Assembly: GCF_014117325.1 (NCBI RefSeq)
Contig: NZ_CP059732.1
Coordinates: forward strand, 2,989,001-3,053,000
From: Spirosoma foliorum
GTDB lineage: Bacteria; Bacteroidota; Bacteroidia; Cytophagales; Spirosomataceae
Length of the DNA: 64,000 bases
Direction: 5' to 3'
The notes under the pieces are model-generated. The model did no database searches and was not told the DNA's origin. It saw only the letters and a list, made by a program, of their open reading frames with translations. Both the position numbers and the translations under genes were made by a program. Shown here piece by piece: positions 39,634 to 48,657 of this stretch (within the stretch, counting starts at the first letter, position 1; each line of letters starts with the position of its first letter).

Positions 39634-42282
39634 TCACTTTAAGTTCGCATATTTTCGGCTGATTAATTCGGCGACCAAACCTGTCCATCCTGTTTGATGA
39701 CTGGCGCCTACACCCCGCCCATTGTCGCCATCAAAATACTCGTAAAACAGTACGTAATCGCGAAAATGGGGGTCCTGATATTTCGAATGCTGTCCAAAGG
39801 CGGGGCGTTTGCCAGCTTCATCTTTGGTAAACAGACTGATGAGTCGATTGGCGAGGCCACTTGCCACCTCTTTAAGGGTAACCTGTTGACCTGACCCGAC
39901 TGGGTACTCAACCGTAAAACTATCCCCGAAATAGCCATAAAACCGATACAAACTCTCTACAATCAGGTAGTTAGTCGGCATCCAGACAGGCCCGCGCCAG
40001 TTGCTGTTCCCCCCAAACATACCGCTATCGCTTTCGGCGGGGGTATAAGTTAATCGGAAGGTGGTGTTATCCAGCGTGAACTCGTAAGGATGATCCCGGT
40101 AAACCTTTGACACGGCCCGAATGCCATGTGGACTTAGAAACTCATTCTCGTCGAGCATCTTCGATAAGATGGCCTTCAACCGAAAACCCCGAAGTAGACT
40201 GAGCAGCCGCTTTTCATCGACCCCTTTTTCCGTATATCGTGACACCTGATTGTACAGATCCGGCCGGTGACTCTGGAACCAAACCATTCGTTTCAGAAAG
40301 GCCGGGTTTGCCTTCATCAATTCATCCTCCAATACCTCAACAGCAAACATGGGGATAAGGCCCACCAATGTTCGAACGCGCATCCGTTGCACACTGCCGT
40401 CATTCATTCGAAGTTGGTCGTAGAAAAACCCTTCGTTTTCGTCCCACAAGCCTACGTGCGTGTCTCCAATATTGGTAATAGCGCCTGCGATGTACAGAAA
40501 ATGGTCGAAGAATTTCGTCGCCATTTCATCGTATACCAGGTCATGCTTAGCCAATTCGAGCGCAATGCGCATCATGTTGAGGGAATACATGGCCATCCAA
40601 CTGGTTCCATCGGCCTGCTCCAGATGACTGCCATCCGGGAAAACGGTATTTCGGTCAAAAACGCCAATGTTATCTAAGCCCAGGAATCCGCCTTCAAAAA
40701 TATTATTGCCCGCTTCATCTTTCCGGTTTACCCACCAGGTAAAGTTGAGCATCAGTTTATGAAAAATACCCCGTAAAAATGTTCGATCTTCTTCGCCTGG
40801 TGGTTTTCGCTCAAGTTCAGAATGGTAAATTCGCCAGGCTGCCCACGCCTGCACGGGCGGGTTCACATCCGAGAAATTCCATTCATAAGCAGGCAACTGG
40901 CCATTCGGATGCATGAACCATTCGTTGGTCAACATCATAAGCTGTTGCTTGGCAAAACCCGGATCGATTATGGCCAGATTTACACAGTGAAACGCCCAGT
41001 CCCAGGCCGCATACCAGGGATATTCCCATTTGTCGGGCATTGAAATAACTGCCGCATTAATGAGCTGAAGCCACGTATGATTACGCCCTAAGGCCCGTTC
41101 GGGCGGTGGCGGTGGGTTATTCGGATCGCCAGCCAGCCAGCGCGATACATCGTAGTAATAGTATTGTTTGCTCCACAGCATCCCGGCAAATGCCTGACGC
41201 TGTACTAATTTTTCATCAGGTGTTGCTTCCTCGGGCTGAATATGGGCGTAAAACTCATCGGCTTCCTCCTTACGCTGCGCAATGATCTGATCAAATTCGG
41301 TGAAAGGCGCGATTAGATCAGCCACTGCCGTTCCCGGCGCTTCAAGCCGAAGCCGTATCTGAGCGGAGCCACCCGCTTCAATCGTGAACTGATAATGAGC
41401 GGCCGCTTTAGTACCCGTATGATCTGGGTTGACGGTATTCGCTCCCTGCACCACATGATCGTTGATGCCGTCCTTCGGGTAAGTTGATCCGGAATGGGTA
41501 TCGTACAGGCGGGCCTGATTGGTTTCATTTTCACAAAATAACCAGTCAGGCTGTCCTTCGGCATGCAGTACGTAATGCCCCAGATCAGAATCTTCGACCG
41601 ATACCGTTCCGTTGGGTTGCAATACCAACGACGGTCGATAATTGGGCACTCCATCTGAGTCATCGCCAAATATCCAGGTATTCCGAAACCAAAGCGTAGG
41701 TAGCAAATGAAGTTCAGCCGCTTCGGGACCACGATTATGCGCCGTCACCGTCATCAGTATATCTTTCGGACCCGCTTTGGCATACTCCACAAACACGTCG
41801 AAATAGCGATCTTCATCAAATATTCCCGTATCGAGCAGCTCAAATTCGGGGTCCAGACGGGTGCGTTTACGGTTTTCGTCTAAAAGCCATTGATACGGAT
41901 AGGCAGTCTGCGGGTATTTGTAAAGCATTCGCTGGTACGAATGCGTTGGAATATTATCGAGGTAATAGTAGAGTTCTTTAACGTCTTCGCCATGATTACC
42001 TTCACTATTCGTCAGACCGAAATAGCGCTCTTTCAGAATGGGATCTTTCCCATTCCAAAGCGCTAGGGCAAGACAAAGCTGTTGCCGATCATCGGAGATG
42101 CCTGCAATGCCTTCTTCGCCCCACCTATAGGTATAGCTCCGGGCAATATCGTGCGTTGTATACCTCCAGGCATCACCATTAGAGCTGTAATCCTCACGTA
42201 CGGTTCCCCACTGGCGGTCGGAAACATATGGACCCCACAGCCGCCAAATTGTATCGTCTAAACGTTGCTGTTCAATTGTCAC
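39634..42282 (-). CDS. MGH1-like glycoside hydrolase (GH63-type alpha-glucosidase)
   Basis: 882 residues, no signal peptide. The N-terminal part (WGPYVSDRQWGTVREDYSS, AWRYTTHDIARSYTYRWGE) and the (alpha/alpha)6 barrel (YPWYAAWDWAFHCVNLAIID, EGGFLGLDNIGVF, SNWRGPVWMPTNYLI) are typical of the bacterial GH63/MGH1-like family. Likely catalytic acids are the Asp of WDWAF and a Glu in the C-terminal barrel, which I cannot place with certainty. It should release glucose or mannose from a small alpha-glycoside or glycosylglycerate in the cytosol. An SDR with glucose-dehydrogenase-like features is encoded upstream on the same strand. Confidence 0.85.
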   Translation of the reverse strand: MTIEQQRLDDTIWRLWGPYVSDRQWGTVREDYSSNGDAWRYTTHDIARSYTYRWGEEGIAGISDDRQQLCLALALWNGKDPILKERYFGLTNSEGNHGEDVKELYYYLDNIPTHSYQRMLYKYPQTAYPYQWLLDENRKRTRLDPEFELLDTGIFDEDRYFDVFVEYAKAGPKDILMTVTAHNRGPEAAELHLLPTLWFRNTWIFGDDSDGVPNYRPSLVLQPNGTVSVEDSDLGHYVLHAEGQPDWLFCENETNQARLYDTHSGSTYPKDGINDHVVQGANTVNPDHTGTKAAAHYQFTIEAGGSAQIRLRLEAPGTAVADLIAPFTEFDQIIAQRKEEADEFYAHIQPEEATPDEKLVQRQAFAGMLWSKQYYYYDVSRWLAGDPNNPPPPPERALGRNHTWLQLINAAVISMPDKWEYPWYAAWDWAFHCVNLAIIDPGFAKQQLMMLTNEWFMHPNGQLPAYEWNFSDVNPPVQAWAAWRIYHSELERKPPGEEDRTFLRGIFHKLMLNFTWWVNRKDEAGNNIFEGGFLGLDNIGVFDRNTVFPDGSHLEQADGTSWMAMYSLNMMRIALELAKHDLVYDEMATKFFDHFLYIAGAITNIGDTHVGLWDENEGFFYDQLRMNDGSVQRMRVRTLVGLIPMFAVEVLEDELMKANPAFLKRMVWFQSHRPDLYNQVSRYTEKGVDEKRLLSLLRGFRLKAILSKMLDENEFLSPHGIRAVSKVYRDHPYEFTLDNTTFRLTYTPAESDSGMFGGNSNWRGPVWMPTNYLIVESLYRFYGYFGDSFTVEYPVGSGQQVTLKEVASGLANRLISLFTKDEAGKRPAFGQHSKYQDPHFRDYVLFYEYFDGDNGRGVGASHQTGWTGLVAELISRKYANLK

Positions 42283-42290
42283 GTTACTGA

Positions 42291-42338
42291 ATGTATGATG
42301 TAGGATCTATGAGGTAAGATATATCCTACATCATACAT
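42291..42338. repeat. 16-bp inverted repeat of ATGTATGATGTAGGAT
   Basis: Perfect arms 42291-42306 and 42323-42338, 16-base spacer. It lies between the SDR gene and the GH63 gene on the minus strand, just before the GH63 start. Confidence 0.8.
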
Positions 42339-42351
42339 CCTATATAAAAAA

Positions 42352-43161
42352 TCATCCGCCGGTAGAAAAGCCTTCAAAAACGGTCATGCCGCCGTCGATG
42401 AAGATGCTGGCTCCAGTGATGTAATCTGATTGATCGGACGAAAGAAATACGGCCAAATTGCCAATGTCCTGAGGCTGACCAATTCGGTTATAGGGAATCA
42501 ACGACATCAGACTGTTCAGCGCCTGCGGGGTTTCCCAGGCAGCTTTATTAATTGGCGTCTGAATGGCTCCTGGGCAAATGCTGTTGACCCGAATTTTACG
42601 ATCACCGTATTCCTGCGCCAATGATTGCATCAGCATTTTAATCCCACCTTTTGAGGTGGCGTAGTTGACATGGCCACCCCAGGGAATGAGTTCGTGAACA
42701 GAGCTCATACAGATAATTTTTCCGGTGGCTGCGGACACTTCAGGACGAGGACCACGGCGTAAAAACTCCCGGATTGCCTCACGAGCACATAAAAACTGTC
42801 CCGTCAGATTGACACTAATGACTGTATTCCATTGATCGAGGGTCATTTCGTCGAACTTCGAATCGCGTTGCAAACCCGCATTATTAATCAGAATATCGAC
42901 AGTGCCGAATTGAGCCACCACATCGGCAAATAGCTTGATGACCTGATCTTCTTTACTAACATCGCATTGAGCTACGATGCCGTTGCCACCCGCATCTGTA
43001 ATTTCTTTTAATACGGCATCAGCGGCCGGCTTCGTGGCCTCAACAGGATAGTTTACAACAACAGTAGCCCCAGCAGCCGCCATCGACTTGGCCACACCGG
43101 CTCCAATACCGCTGCTTGCCCCGGTTATAATGGCAATTTGTCCCTTCAATACTTGATCCAT
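42352..43161 (-). CDS. Short-chain dehydrogenase, glucose 1-dehydrogenase type
   Basis: 269 residues. Classical SDR: cofactor loop TGASSGIG at 13-20, NNAG at 93-96, catalytic Ser153/154, Tyr167 and Lys171 (YATSK). The C-terminus SDYITGASIFIDGGMTVFEGF is typical of glucose 1-dehydrogenases. Residue 38 onward (NYPVEAT) rather than an acidic residue after the second strand hints at NADP use. It would oxidise glucose or a related sugar; with the GH63 enzyme downstream, this may be a short disaccharide route. Confidence 0.85.
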   Translation of the reverse strand: MDQVLKGQIAIITGASSGIGAGVAKSMAAAGATVVVNYPVEATKPAADAVLKEITDAGGNGIVAQCDVSKEDQVIKLFADVVAQFGTVDILINNAGLQRDSKFDEMTLDQWNTVISVNLTGQFLCAREAIREFLRRGPRPEVSAATGKIICMSSVHELIPWGGHVNYATSKGGIKMLMQSLAQEYGDRKIRVNSICPGAIQTPINKAAWETPQALNSLMSLIPYNRIGQPQDIGNLAVFLSSDQSDYITGASIFIDGGMTVFEGFSTGG

Positions 43162-43304
43162 ATCTTGTAAAGCTGTATTTGTTAAGTGTAAGTCGCAGCC
43201 GATACATTTGGTTTAAAAGTTATTCCTGTTTAGTAACCTTTAATCTGCCTGAACAAGACTTATCAGCGGCAAACTACAAACGATTTATGGATTATTACCC
43301 GAAA

Positions 43305-43362
43305 TGAGTCTGTGTATCTGGGCATATTAAATGAATTTAATATGCCCAGATACACAGACTCA
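43305..43362. repeat. 58-bp perfect palindrome
   Basis: Arms of 28 bp with a two-base centre: TGAGTCTGTGTATCTGGGCA begins the left arm and ends as its exact complement at 43362. It lies between the frameshifted oxidase gene and the SDR gene on the minus strand. Such a perfect arm pair would form a long hairpin in RNA or a cruciform in DNA. Confidence 0.9.
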
Positions 43363-43382
43363 GCGTGCAGTTAAAGCTTGCG

Positions 43383-44646
43383 TTAGCTAAAGCGAAGGCT
43401 ATCGGCAGTAATCTCTGACAAGCCTTTACACCCGATTAAGCCCAGTGTTAGTTCAAGATCAGCAAGCAGATTCCGAATAACTGTTTCTACCCCAGCCTGC
43501 CCATCCAGGGCAAGTCCATACACGTAAGGGCGTCCAACACATACGGCTTTTGCGCCTAGGGCTATAGCTTTTATTACATCGCCCCCCCCCTCGGATACCG
43601 CTATCCAACAGTACCGGAATCTGTCCATTAATAGCAGAAACAACAGCAGGCAACGCTTCAATGGTGCTAATAGATCCATCGACCTGCCTTCCCCCGTGGT
43701 TCGAGACAATAACGCCATCCATACCGTAATCAACGGCTCGGCGCGCATCGTCGGGATGTAAAATTCCCTTGAGGAGAATTGGCAACTTGGTCTGTTCCCG
43801 CAGAAAGGCGAGGTCATCCCAGGTAATGGTTGGATTGCTATAAATACCCGAAAACAACGAAACCGCCCCCATTGCCCGTCCAGAGCGTAATTTATGTAGG
43901 AACGATCCACTTGGATAACGCCGAACGGCACCTAGTAGATGGCGAATGGTTGTCGTTGTAATCGTTGGGCGAGCCTTGGGCGGTTGTTGGATGTACTCAT
44001 CTAAAAGTTGCTGAAAAACGGGATCAGAGGTGTACTGTGCGAGGCCCTTTCCGTGCAAAAAAGGTAAGTGTCCCAACGACAAATCCTGGGTCCGCCAACC
44101 GAGCATGGTGGTATCGAGCGTCAGTACAATGGCGCTGCACTTACAGGCTTCAGCCCGCTGAACGAAACTACTGACCAACTCGCGGGAACGGCTCCAATAA
44201 AGCTGAAACAAACGCATCGAATTACCCATTACGGCCGAACAGTCTTCCATCGACACTGACGCCTGATTGGAAAAGATATAGGGTATGCCTGTTGCCTCAG
44301 CAGCCCTGGCCACCGCCAGATCGGCCTCGGGGTGGGCCATTTCCAAAACCCCAATGGGAGCTAATAAAATCGGCGAGGGTAGTTTCTGTCCGAATAGCTC
44401 AATACTCAGATCGGGATTTTCAACATTACGAAGCATTTTCGGGACTAGTTGCCACCGTTCAAACCCCTGCCGATTCGCCCGAACGGTTTGTTCATTCCCA
44501 GCCCCGCCTACAATATAGGCACTTGCCACCGGTGTCATTTTCTGGATAGCCGCCTGCTTCAACTGAAGCATACTGGCCGGAATTTTAGAAACCCGCCCCG
44601 CAAATCCGTCTAGATAAATCTTCCGTTGCCACTCTAAAGCCCGCAT
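43383..44646 (-). pseudogene. FMN-dependent alpha-hydroxy-acid oxidase/dehydrogenase with a G9 frameshift
   Basis: About 420 codons in two frames. Frame one (44646 to about 43590) encodes the FMN barrel: PILLAPIGVLEMAHPEADLA, TLDTTMLGWRTQDL, LPILLKGILHPDDA and VIVSNHGGRQVDG, where HGGRQ holds the catalytic His/Arg. At a run of nine G (plus strand C9, 43572-43580) the frame breaks after LLDSGIRGGG; the other frame continues DVIKAIALGAKAVCVGRPYVYGLALDGQAGVETV to the stop at 43383. Eight G would restore the protein. Family members oxidise lactate or related acids. It may be a sequencing error, a broken gene or a phase-variable one. Confidence 0.8.
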
Positions 44647-45085
44647 CTATTTGTCAATTAATCGAACGTTAAATATCACTATTTCAATGATTAATTGCGC
44701 TACAAAGTAGACGATCCAGCTAGTGGTCCGATAAGAATCATCCAATTTTCATTTTTATCATCCGATTTCAAGCGCTTTTAACCAGAAAACGCACGGTTCT
44801 ATAACACACTACTTTTAGTCAAAAATCCACGATTTGTATTATAACAATAAATTCTATTCCTGCAAATCAAGATAGTCCTATAATTTAAAATTATTAGAAA
44901 AATACAATTCATACGTTATTTATAGGGACTTGTTGTACTTTTTCAATAATCGGCCCACTAAACTTATATCAAATTGTATTTTTAAATGAATATTCACCCA
45001 AAAAAGGCTTTAAACGAATTATACTATTGCATTAAATCGTGTTTACCCCACACCTTTGTATCGGTTAAAACAAAATTTCAAACCA
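44647..45085. other. AT-rich intergenic region between divergent genes
   Basis: About 440 bp holding the promoters of two divergent genes. Near 45050-45057 CACCTTTG resembles the -7 element TAnnTTTG, with a TTG 21 bp upstream (45026), two bases too far; it could drive the gene at 45086. No small frame or RNA recognised. Confidence 0.4.
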
Positions 45086-45691
45086 ATGAAAAAGATCCGT
45101 TTATCAATCGCTGTACTTTTGTCAGTATGGAGTCTAGCCGGCACAGGAGTTGCCAATGCAGACAATGGTTCAGGAATGGGTGGTGTGAAAGTTGAGAAGT
45201 CCGAACAAAAGAAATTACGTGTTTATACAAAGCCGGGAGCAGCGGTTGACTTGGCACTTATTGATGCTGATGGCAACGTTCTCTATCGGGGAATCATTTC
45301 TAAAAACAACCAAAAGGCAACCTCGTTCAATCTGAACAGTTTACCCGATGGTCAGTATTTTCTGACGGCTGGCAACAACGCCTGGTGGATGTCGCAAGGG
45401 GTGACTATCAAAGCAAACGCTGTTAGCATCGATGAGCGTAATTTACAGCAAGTGGCTGAACCAACGCTAACTGCCTACGAAAAAAACAAATTCGAAGTGG
45501 TGTTGCCTTCTAAAAACGTAGACGAATCTATGGTGGCTATCTACGATCCACAGAACGTTCTGGTTCAAGTTGATTCGTTCAAAGGTTCTACTCGCCGTTT
45601 CGATTTGTCGAGCTTACCTGCTGGTGCCTATACATTCGTAGTTGGCCCAAATCAGAAGCAGTTTACAACTCGTGTCGATATTCAGCACTAA
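45086..45691 (+). CDS. Exported two-repeat beta-domain protein
   Basis: 201 residues from ATG 45086, where MKKIRLSIAVLLSVWSLAGT starts a Sec signal ending near ANADNG. The mature protein has two copies of a beta domain of about 75 residues: residues ~37-105 (AVDLALIDADGNVLYRGIIS, FNLNSLPDGQYFLTAG) and ~118-200 (MVAIYDPQNVLVQVDSFKG, FDLSSLPAGAYTFVVG). The LSSLPAGxYxFxV pattern resembles the C-terminal sorting-type and DUF3244-like beta sandwiches of Bacteroidota. Likely periplasmic or surface; function unknown. A terminator follows about 100 bp after the stop. Confidence 0.82.
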   Translation: MKKIRLSIAVLLSVWSLAGTGVANADNGSGMGGVKVEKSEQKKLRVYTKPGAAVDLALIDADGNVLYRGIISKNNQKATSFNLNSLPDGQYFLTAGNNAWWMSQGVTIKANAVSIDERNLQQVAEPTLTAYEKNKFEVVLPSKNVDESMVAIYDPQNVLVQVDSFKGSTRRFDLSSLPAGAYTFVVGPNQKQFTTRVDIQH

Positions 45692-45789
45692 GCTGAAATA
45701 GACAGCGAATCCTGTCAAACTAGTTCATTACCCATTCTCAACACGTATGGTCAGTCTTTTCGGACAAGCCTGGCCAAACCACTGATTCC

Positions 45790-45824
45790 GCCCCGTACTT
45801 TTCACAAAGTACGGGGCTTTTTTT
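45790..45824 (+). terminator. Rho-independent terminator
   Basis: GCCCCGTACTTT and AAAGTACGGGGC form a 12-bp perfect stem with a four-base loop, followed by seven T. Confidence 0.92.
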
Positions 45825-46026
45825 AGTACGATATTAGGGCAGACAGTACCAATAACGATGTTGTGAGCGAATTTAAAGAGCTTTTATTAAATATAACTTT
45901 ATCAAGAAAAAGCAAGCACATTCCTGTTCGTTGACTCGTATTAGTTTGTCCCGATTATCAACTAATTCTCGGAAAAATTACATCACAATAAAAAGTCAAA
46001 ATAATTATATTATGTAAAAGTCGAAC

Positions 46027-46203
46027 TTAAGCCGACTTCATTGATAAGGCCGTTCCGATGAGTGTACAACTGATTGACGAAACAAAGCAAAGAGAAGCAA
46101 GTAATAGATTGCCGCTATAAAGCGCATAGCCAGAAAGGCCGAGAAGCGAAATGGCAAAAAGCAGAAAAATAAGAGATAGGAATCTTAACAGCTTGTTTTT
46201 CAT
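46027..46203 (-). CDS. 58-residue two-TM microprotein, KSA family copy 3
   Basis: From the ATG at 46203 the frame reads MKNKLLRFLSLIFLLFAISL, a GYALYSGN turn, and a second helix with SSISCTLIGTALSMKSA. Same 58-residue length, turn and KSA end as the copies at 15369 and 16777, here 30 kb away on the opposite strand. With the 33-residue gene just upstream it repeats a pairing of two families also present near 15.4-15.9 kb. Confidence 0.75.
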   Translation of the reverse strand: MKNKLLRFLSLIFLLFAISLLGLSGYALYSGNLLLASLCFVSSISCTLIGTALSMKSA

Positions 46204-46294
46204 GCTACAAATTAACATTTGATGGAATGTGTAGCATTAAAATTACCTATACGCTACTAAATATTAGAAGTCAACTACACTCTACTTACAACCA

Positions 46295-46396
46295 CTACGT
46301 TAAAATTGCCCTGATTACCAAGCAAACCAGTGCTGCAGCAATCAAAAGAATGACTGTCCAGGGACCAGGAATCGGAAGCATTGTTTTACGTTTCAT
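46295..46396 (-). CDS. 33-residue single-TM microprotein, LPIPGPWT family copy 2
   Basis: Reads MKRKTMLPIPGPWTVILLIA then AALVCLVIRAILT. Basic start, LPIPGPWT at the membrane boundary, one helix. Paralogue of the frame at 15885. It lies 91 bp upstream of the KSA-family gene on the same strand. Confidence 0.65.
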   Translation of the reverse strand: MKRKTMLPIPGPWTVILLIAAALVCLVIRAILT

Positions 46397-46531
46397 GATG
46401 TATTAGAAACTTATAATGCTCAGACAATTCGAATCCTAAAAAGTCACGTAAAGGAACTCGTTGCTCATAGACTTTACTCCTTTACACTGACTAACAACGC
46501 TTTAATAGTCAACAGGTTATACAACTACAGC

Positions 46532-47425
46532 TTATTGATGAATCAATTTTTGAACAGCTAATTCTTTCATTTTACATTCAAAGATGATATCTACCTCTTT
46601 ACCATATGTATTTACGGTTGAATAGAGCCAGTCGGCATGGGCTTCTCGTCGGGCCTGAGGGTCCTCATGTAGCTGTCTGGAATCAGAGTAGTGAAATACA
46701 GGTCGTACATCCCAGGTATTATAAGCGGTCATAAAAGCCTCCTTTTCTGTTTGGTAGCCTGGGTTAAGGTGATGATGGAAGTAATCAAAGACAATTGGGA
46801 TACCCGTACGTTCGTAAAGCGAAACCAAATCTGTAACGGTATATAAACTCAGTCGGTCGTCGTTTTCAACCGTCAAACGAGCTCGAAGGTTGTCAGAAAG
46901 TAAGTTGAAATTTTGGGCAAAACGGGTCAATGTAGCCGCTTTATCACCATATGTGCCTCCTACATGAATATTTATTTTATTCCAATGCGATGGCTTCAGC
47001 CCCATTAGATCAAACAATTCTGAGTGTGTTTCAAGGTCTTTAATGGTATTGTCAAGTGTCTTTCCTTGTCCAGCAAGTTGATTAAATGGACCGGGATGAA
47101 TCGTCAGCCGGATTGGGCGGCTACCAATTTTCTTAAGCGTAGCCCAAATGTCTGGAAAATCAGGAAGATCAACGAGCCGATACTCAGAAGCCCAAGGAAA
47201 TATATCAGATGATATACGGAACAGGCCAAAGCCATTTTCAAGGTTCCAGTCTACAATCTTTAGTAAATCCTGTACATTTTTCAAGGCCAGTTCCGACGCA
47301 TAAGCAATGCCTTTCTCGGAAAATGTCTTTTTGATCATTCCCCTATTTGTGGTAACCTTATTGGCCTGCAGGGTTAAATTAATACAGGCATAGCCAGTAG
47401 CATGTGTTGTCAAATCCATGACCAC
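46532..47425 (-). CDS. uvsE: UV damage repair endonuclease UvsE
   Basis: 297 residues; UVDE TIM-barrel family. Typical motifs: GYACINLTL near the N-terminus, FGLFRISSDIFPWASE, RLTIHPGPFNQL, NKINIHVGGTYGDK, RLTVENDD and VFDYFHHHLNPG, which supply His, Glu and Asp ligands of the metal cluster. It nicks DNA 5' to UV photoproducts. The start could be the first Met or the Met at residue 3 (MDLTTHATGYACINL); both precede the first strand. Stands alone. Confidence 0.92.
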   Translation of the reverse strand: MVMDLTTHATGYACINLTLQANKVTTNRGMIKKTFSEKGIAYASELALKNVQDLLKIVDWNLENGFGLFRISSDIFPWASEYRLVDLPDFPDIWATLKKIGSRPIRLTIHPGPFNQLAGQGKTLDNTIKDLETHSELFDLMGLKPSHWNKINIHVGGTYGDKAATLTRFAQNFNLLSDNLRARLTVENDDRLSLYTVTDLVSLYERTGIPIVFDYFHHHLNPGYQTEKEAFMTAYNTWDVRPVFHYSDSRQLHEDPQARREAHADWLYSTVNTYGKEVDIIFECKMKELAVQKLIHQ

Positions 47426-47550
47426 TTAACCCAAAGTTTAGGTTTTGGGTTAAGTTTATTTTGACCGTTCGTTCAAAACTTAGCCCGGTAATTAATCGAT
47501 AGTGACTTATTTTACTATTAAAGTCCAACCATTTCCCTGATGGAGGATAT

Positions 47551-47976
47551 ATGCTGCATTATCTGTCTATGGAAGATTTTACCCCTGATCAACGTATTGG
47601 TATAATACGAGGCTACTGTACCATGGCCCAGGCTCTGAACGAGTATCAGGTAATACATTGGCCCGAGCTTTCGCACGAACAACATCTGGATCTGAATGCT
47701 TACCAGAATAGCTTACTAAATCGGGCACAGGATCTTGAAACGCAGGCATCTCGCCCTGCTTTTGTCAATGCATCGGTTATGGCGACCAATGTTCAACAGG
47801 CTACTGCCGATGCACAAGCCAGTCTAAGGCGTATTCGGAACCTTACTCTTGCGCTTAATGTGGGAGCCATCACGGTTGCGCTGGCGGCCTATGTTGCCCG
47901 AGCAAATTTGCGGGGGATACAAACGGCCCTACGTGAACTGGGCGATTTACTGATGCTTGAAAACAAAGTGGAGTAA
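47551..47976 (+). CDS. Uncharacterised protein with one C-terminal membrane helix
   Basis: 141 residues. The N-terminal two thirds are helical (TPDQRIGIIRGYCTMAQALN, LNAYQNSLLNRAQDLETQAS). A single hydrophobic segment lies at about 107-124 (LALNVGAITVALAAYVAR), followed by a short helical tail. Probably a tail-anchored cytoplasmic or inner-membrane protein. I do not recognise the family. The stop codon lies within a terminator hairpin. Confidence 0.7.
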   Translation: MLHYLSMEDFTPDQRIGIIRGYCTMAQALNEYQVIHWPELSHEQHLDLNAYQNSLLNRAQDLETQASRPAFVNASVMATNVQQATADAQASLRRIRNLTLALNVGAITVALAAYVARANLRGIQTALRELGDLLMLENKVE

Positions 47977-48006
47977 TTGGACCATCCTGAACGGTCCAAT
48001 TACTCC
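47970..48006. terminator. Hairpin overlapping the stop of the preceding gene
   Basis: GGAGTAATTGGACC and GGTCCAATTACTCC form a perfect 14-bp stem with a nine-base loop. The TAA of the gene at 47551 lies in the left arm. No strong T run, but the position between convergent genes suggests termination or 3'-end protection. Confidence 0.7.
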
Positions 48007-48027
48007 ACAAATCAACTTAGTAAATTC

Positions 48028-48480
48028 CTACAGAATCAACCCTGAAGGCGATTTTACACCAACCAGCTCCACCTCGAATGTTAACTCCTGCCCTGCCAGC
48101 GGATGGTTTGCGTCGAGTGTAACATTCGTTTCTGTCAAATCACGAACAATAACCGGGATGGGCCGGGGATTGCCATCTTCGTGCATATTGAGGGTCATGC
48201 CTACTTCGAGTGGAATATCATCCGGAATATCAGAACGATTCAGGGTAAAAATCATTTCTTCATTAGCGGCTCCATACGCATCCTCGACAGGAATGTTGAT
48301 GGTTTTCTTTTCGCCTGGGTTCATGCCTGCTACACCTTCATCGAATCCTTTGATCACCTGACCGCTACCAACTGTAAATTCCAGCGGTGTGCGCCCTGCC
48401 GATGAATCAAATATAGTTCCATCAGTTAAAGTGCCTGTGTAATGCACCTGAACGGTGTCACCAGATTTTGCTTGTGCCAT
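48028..48480 (-). CDS. SlyD-like FKBP peptidyl-prolyl isomerase
   Basis: 150 residues from ATG 48480 (MAQAKSGDTVQVHYTGTL); an 18-codon longer frame is unlikely. FKBP part: TDGTIFDSSAGRTPLEFTVG and VIKGFDEGVAGMNPGEK. The insert-in-flap domain typical of SlyD follows (EDAYGAANEEMIFTLNRSDI, GMTLNMHEDGNPRPIPVIV), then ANHPLAGQELTFEVELV. Cytoplasmic chaperone/PPIase. No His-rich metal tail as in E. coli SlyD. Confidence 0.9.
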   Translation of the reverse strand: MAQAKSGDTVQVHYTGTLTDGTIFDSSAGRTPLEFTVGSGQVIKGFDEGVAGMNPGEKKTINIPVEDAYGAANEEMIFTLNRSDIPDDIPLEVGMTLNMHEDGNPRPIPVIVRDLTETNVTLDANHPLAGQELTFEVELVGVKSPSGLIL

Positions 48481-48575
48481 AATACAAATGGTTTGTTGTA
48501 AACACTGCGGCAAAAATACCGGAACTTCCGACAAGAGTTTACTTTCTCATCAATTTTTACCAACTCAGGATTGGG

Positions 48576-48650
48576 GTTTGATGTTTGAAGTCCGATGTTT
48601 GACGTTAAGCAAGCAGACTAACGTCAAACATCGGACTTCGAACATCAAAC
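48576..48650. repeat. 32-bp inverted repeat, GTTTGATGTTTGAAGTC type
   Basis: Arms 48576-48607 and 48619-48650 match with one difference; 11-base spacer. The arm contains a repeated GATGTTTGA unit. It fills the gap between the PQQ dehydrogenase stop and the upstream region of the slyD-like gene. Confidence 0.88.
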
Positions 48651-48657
48651 TACTACT

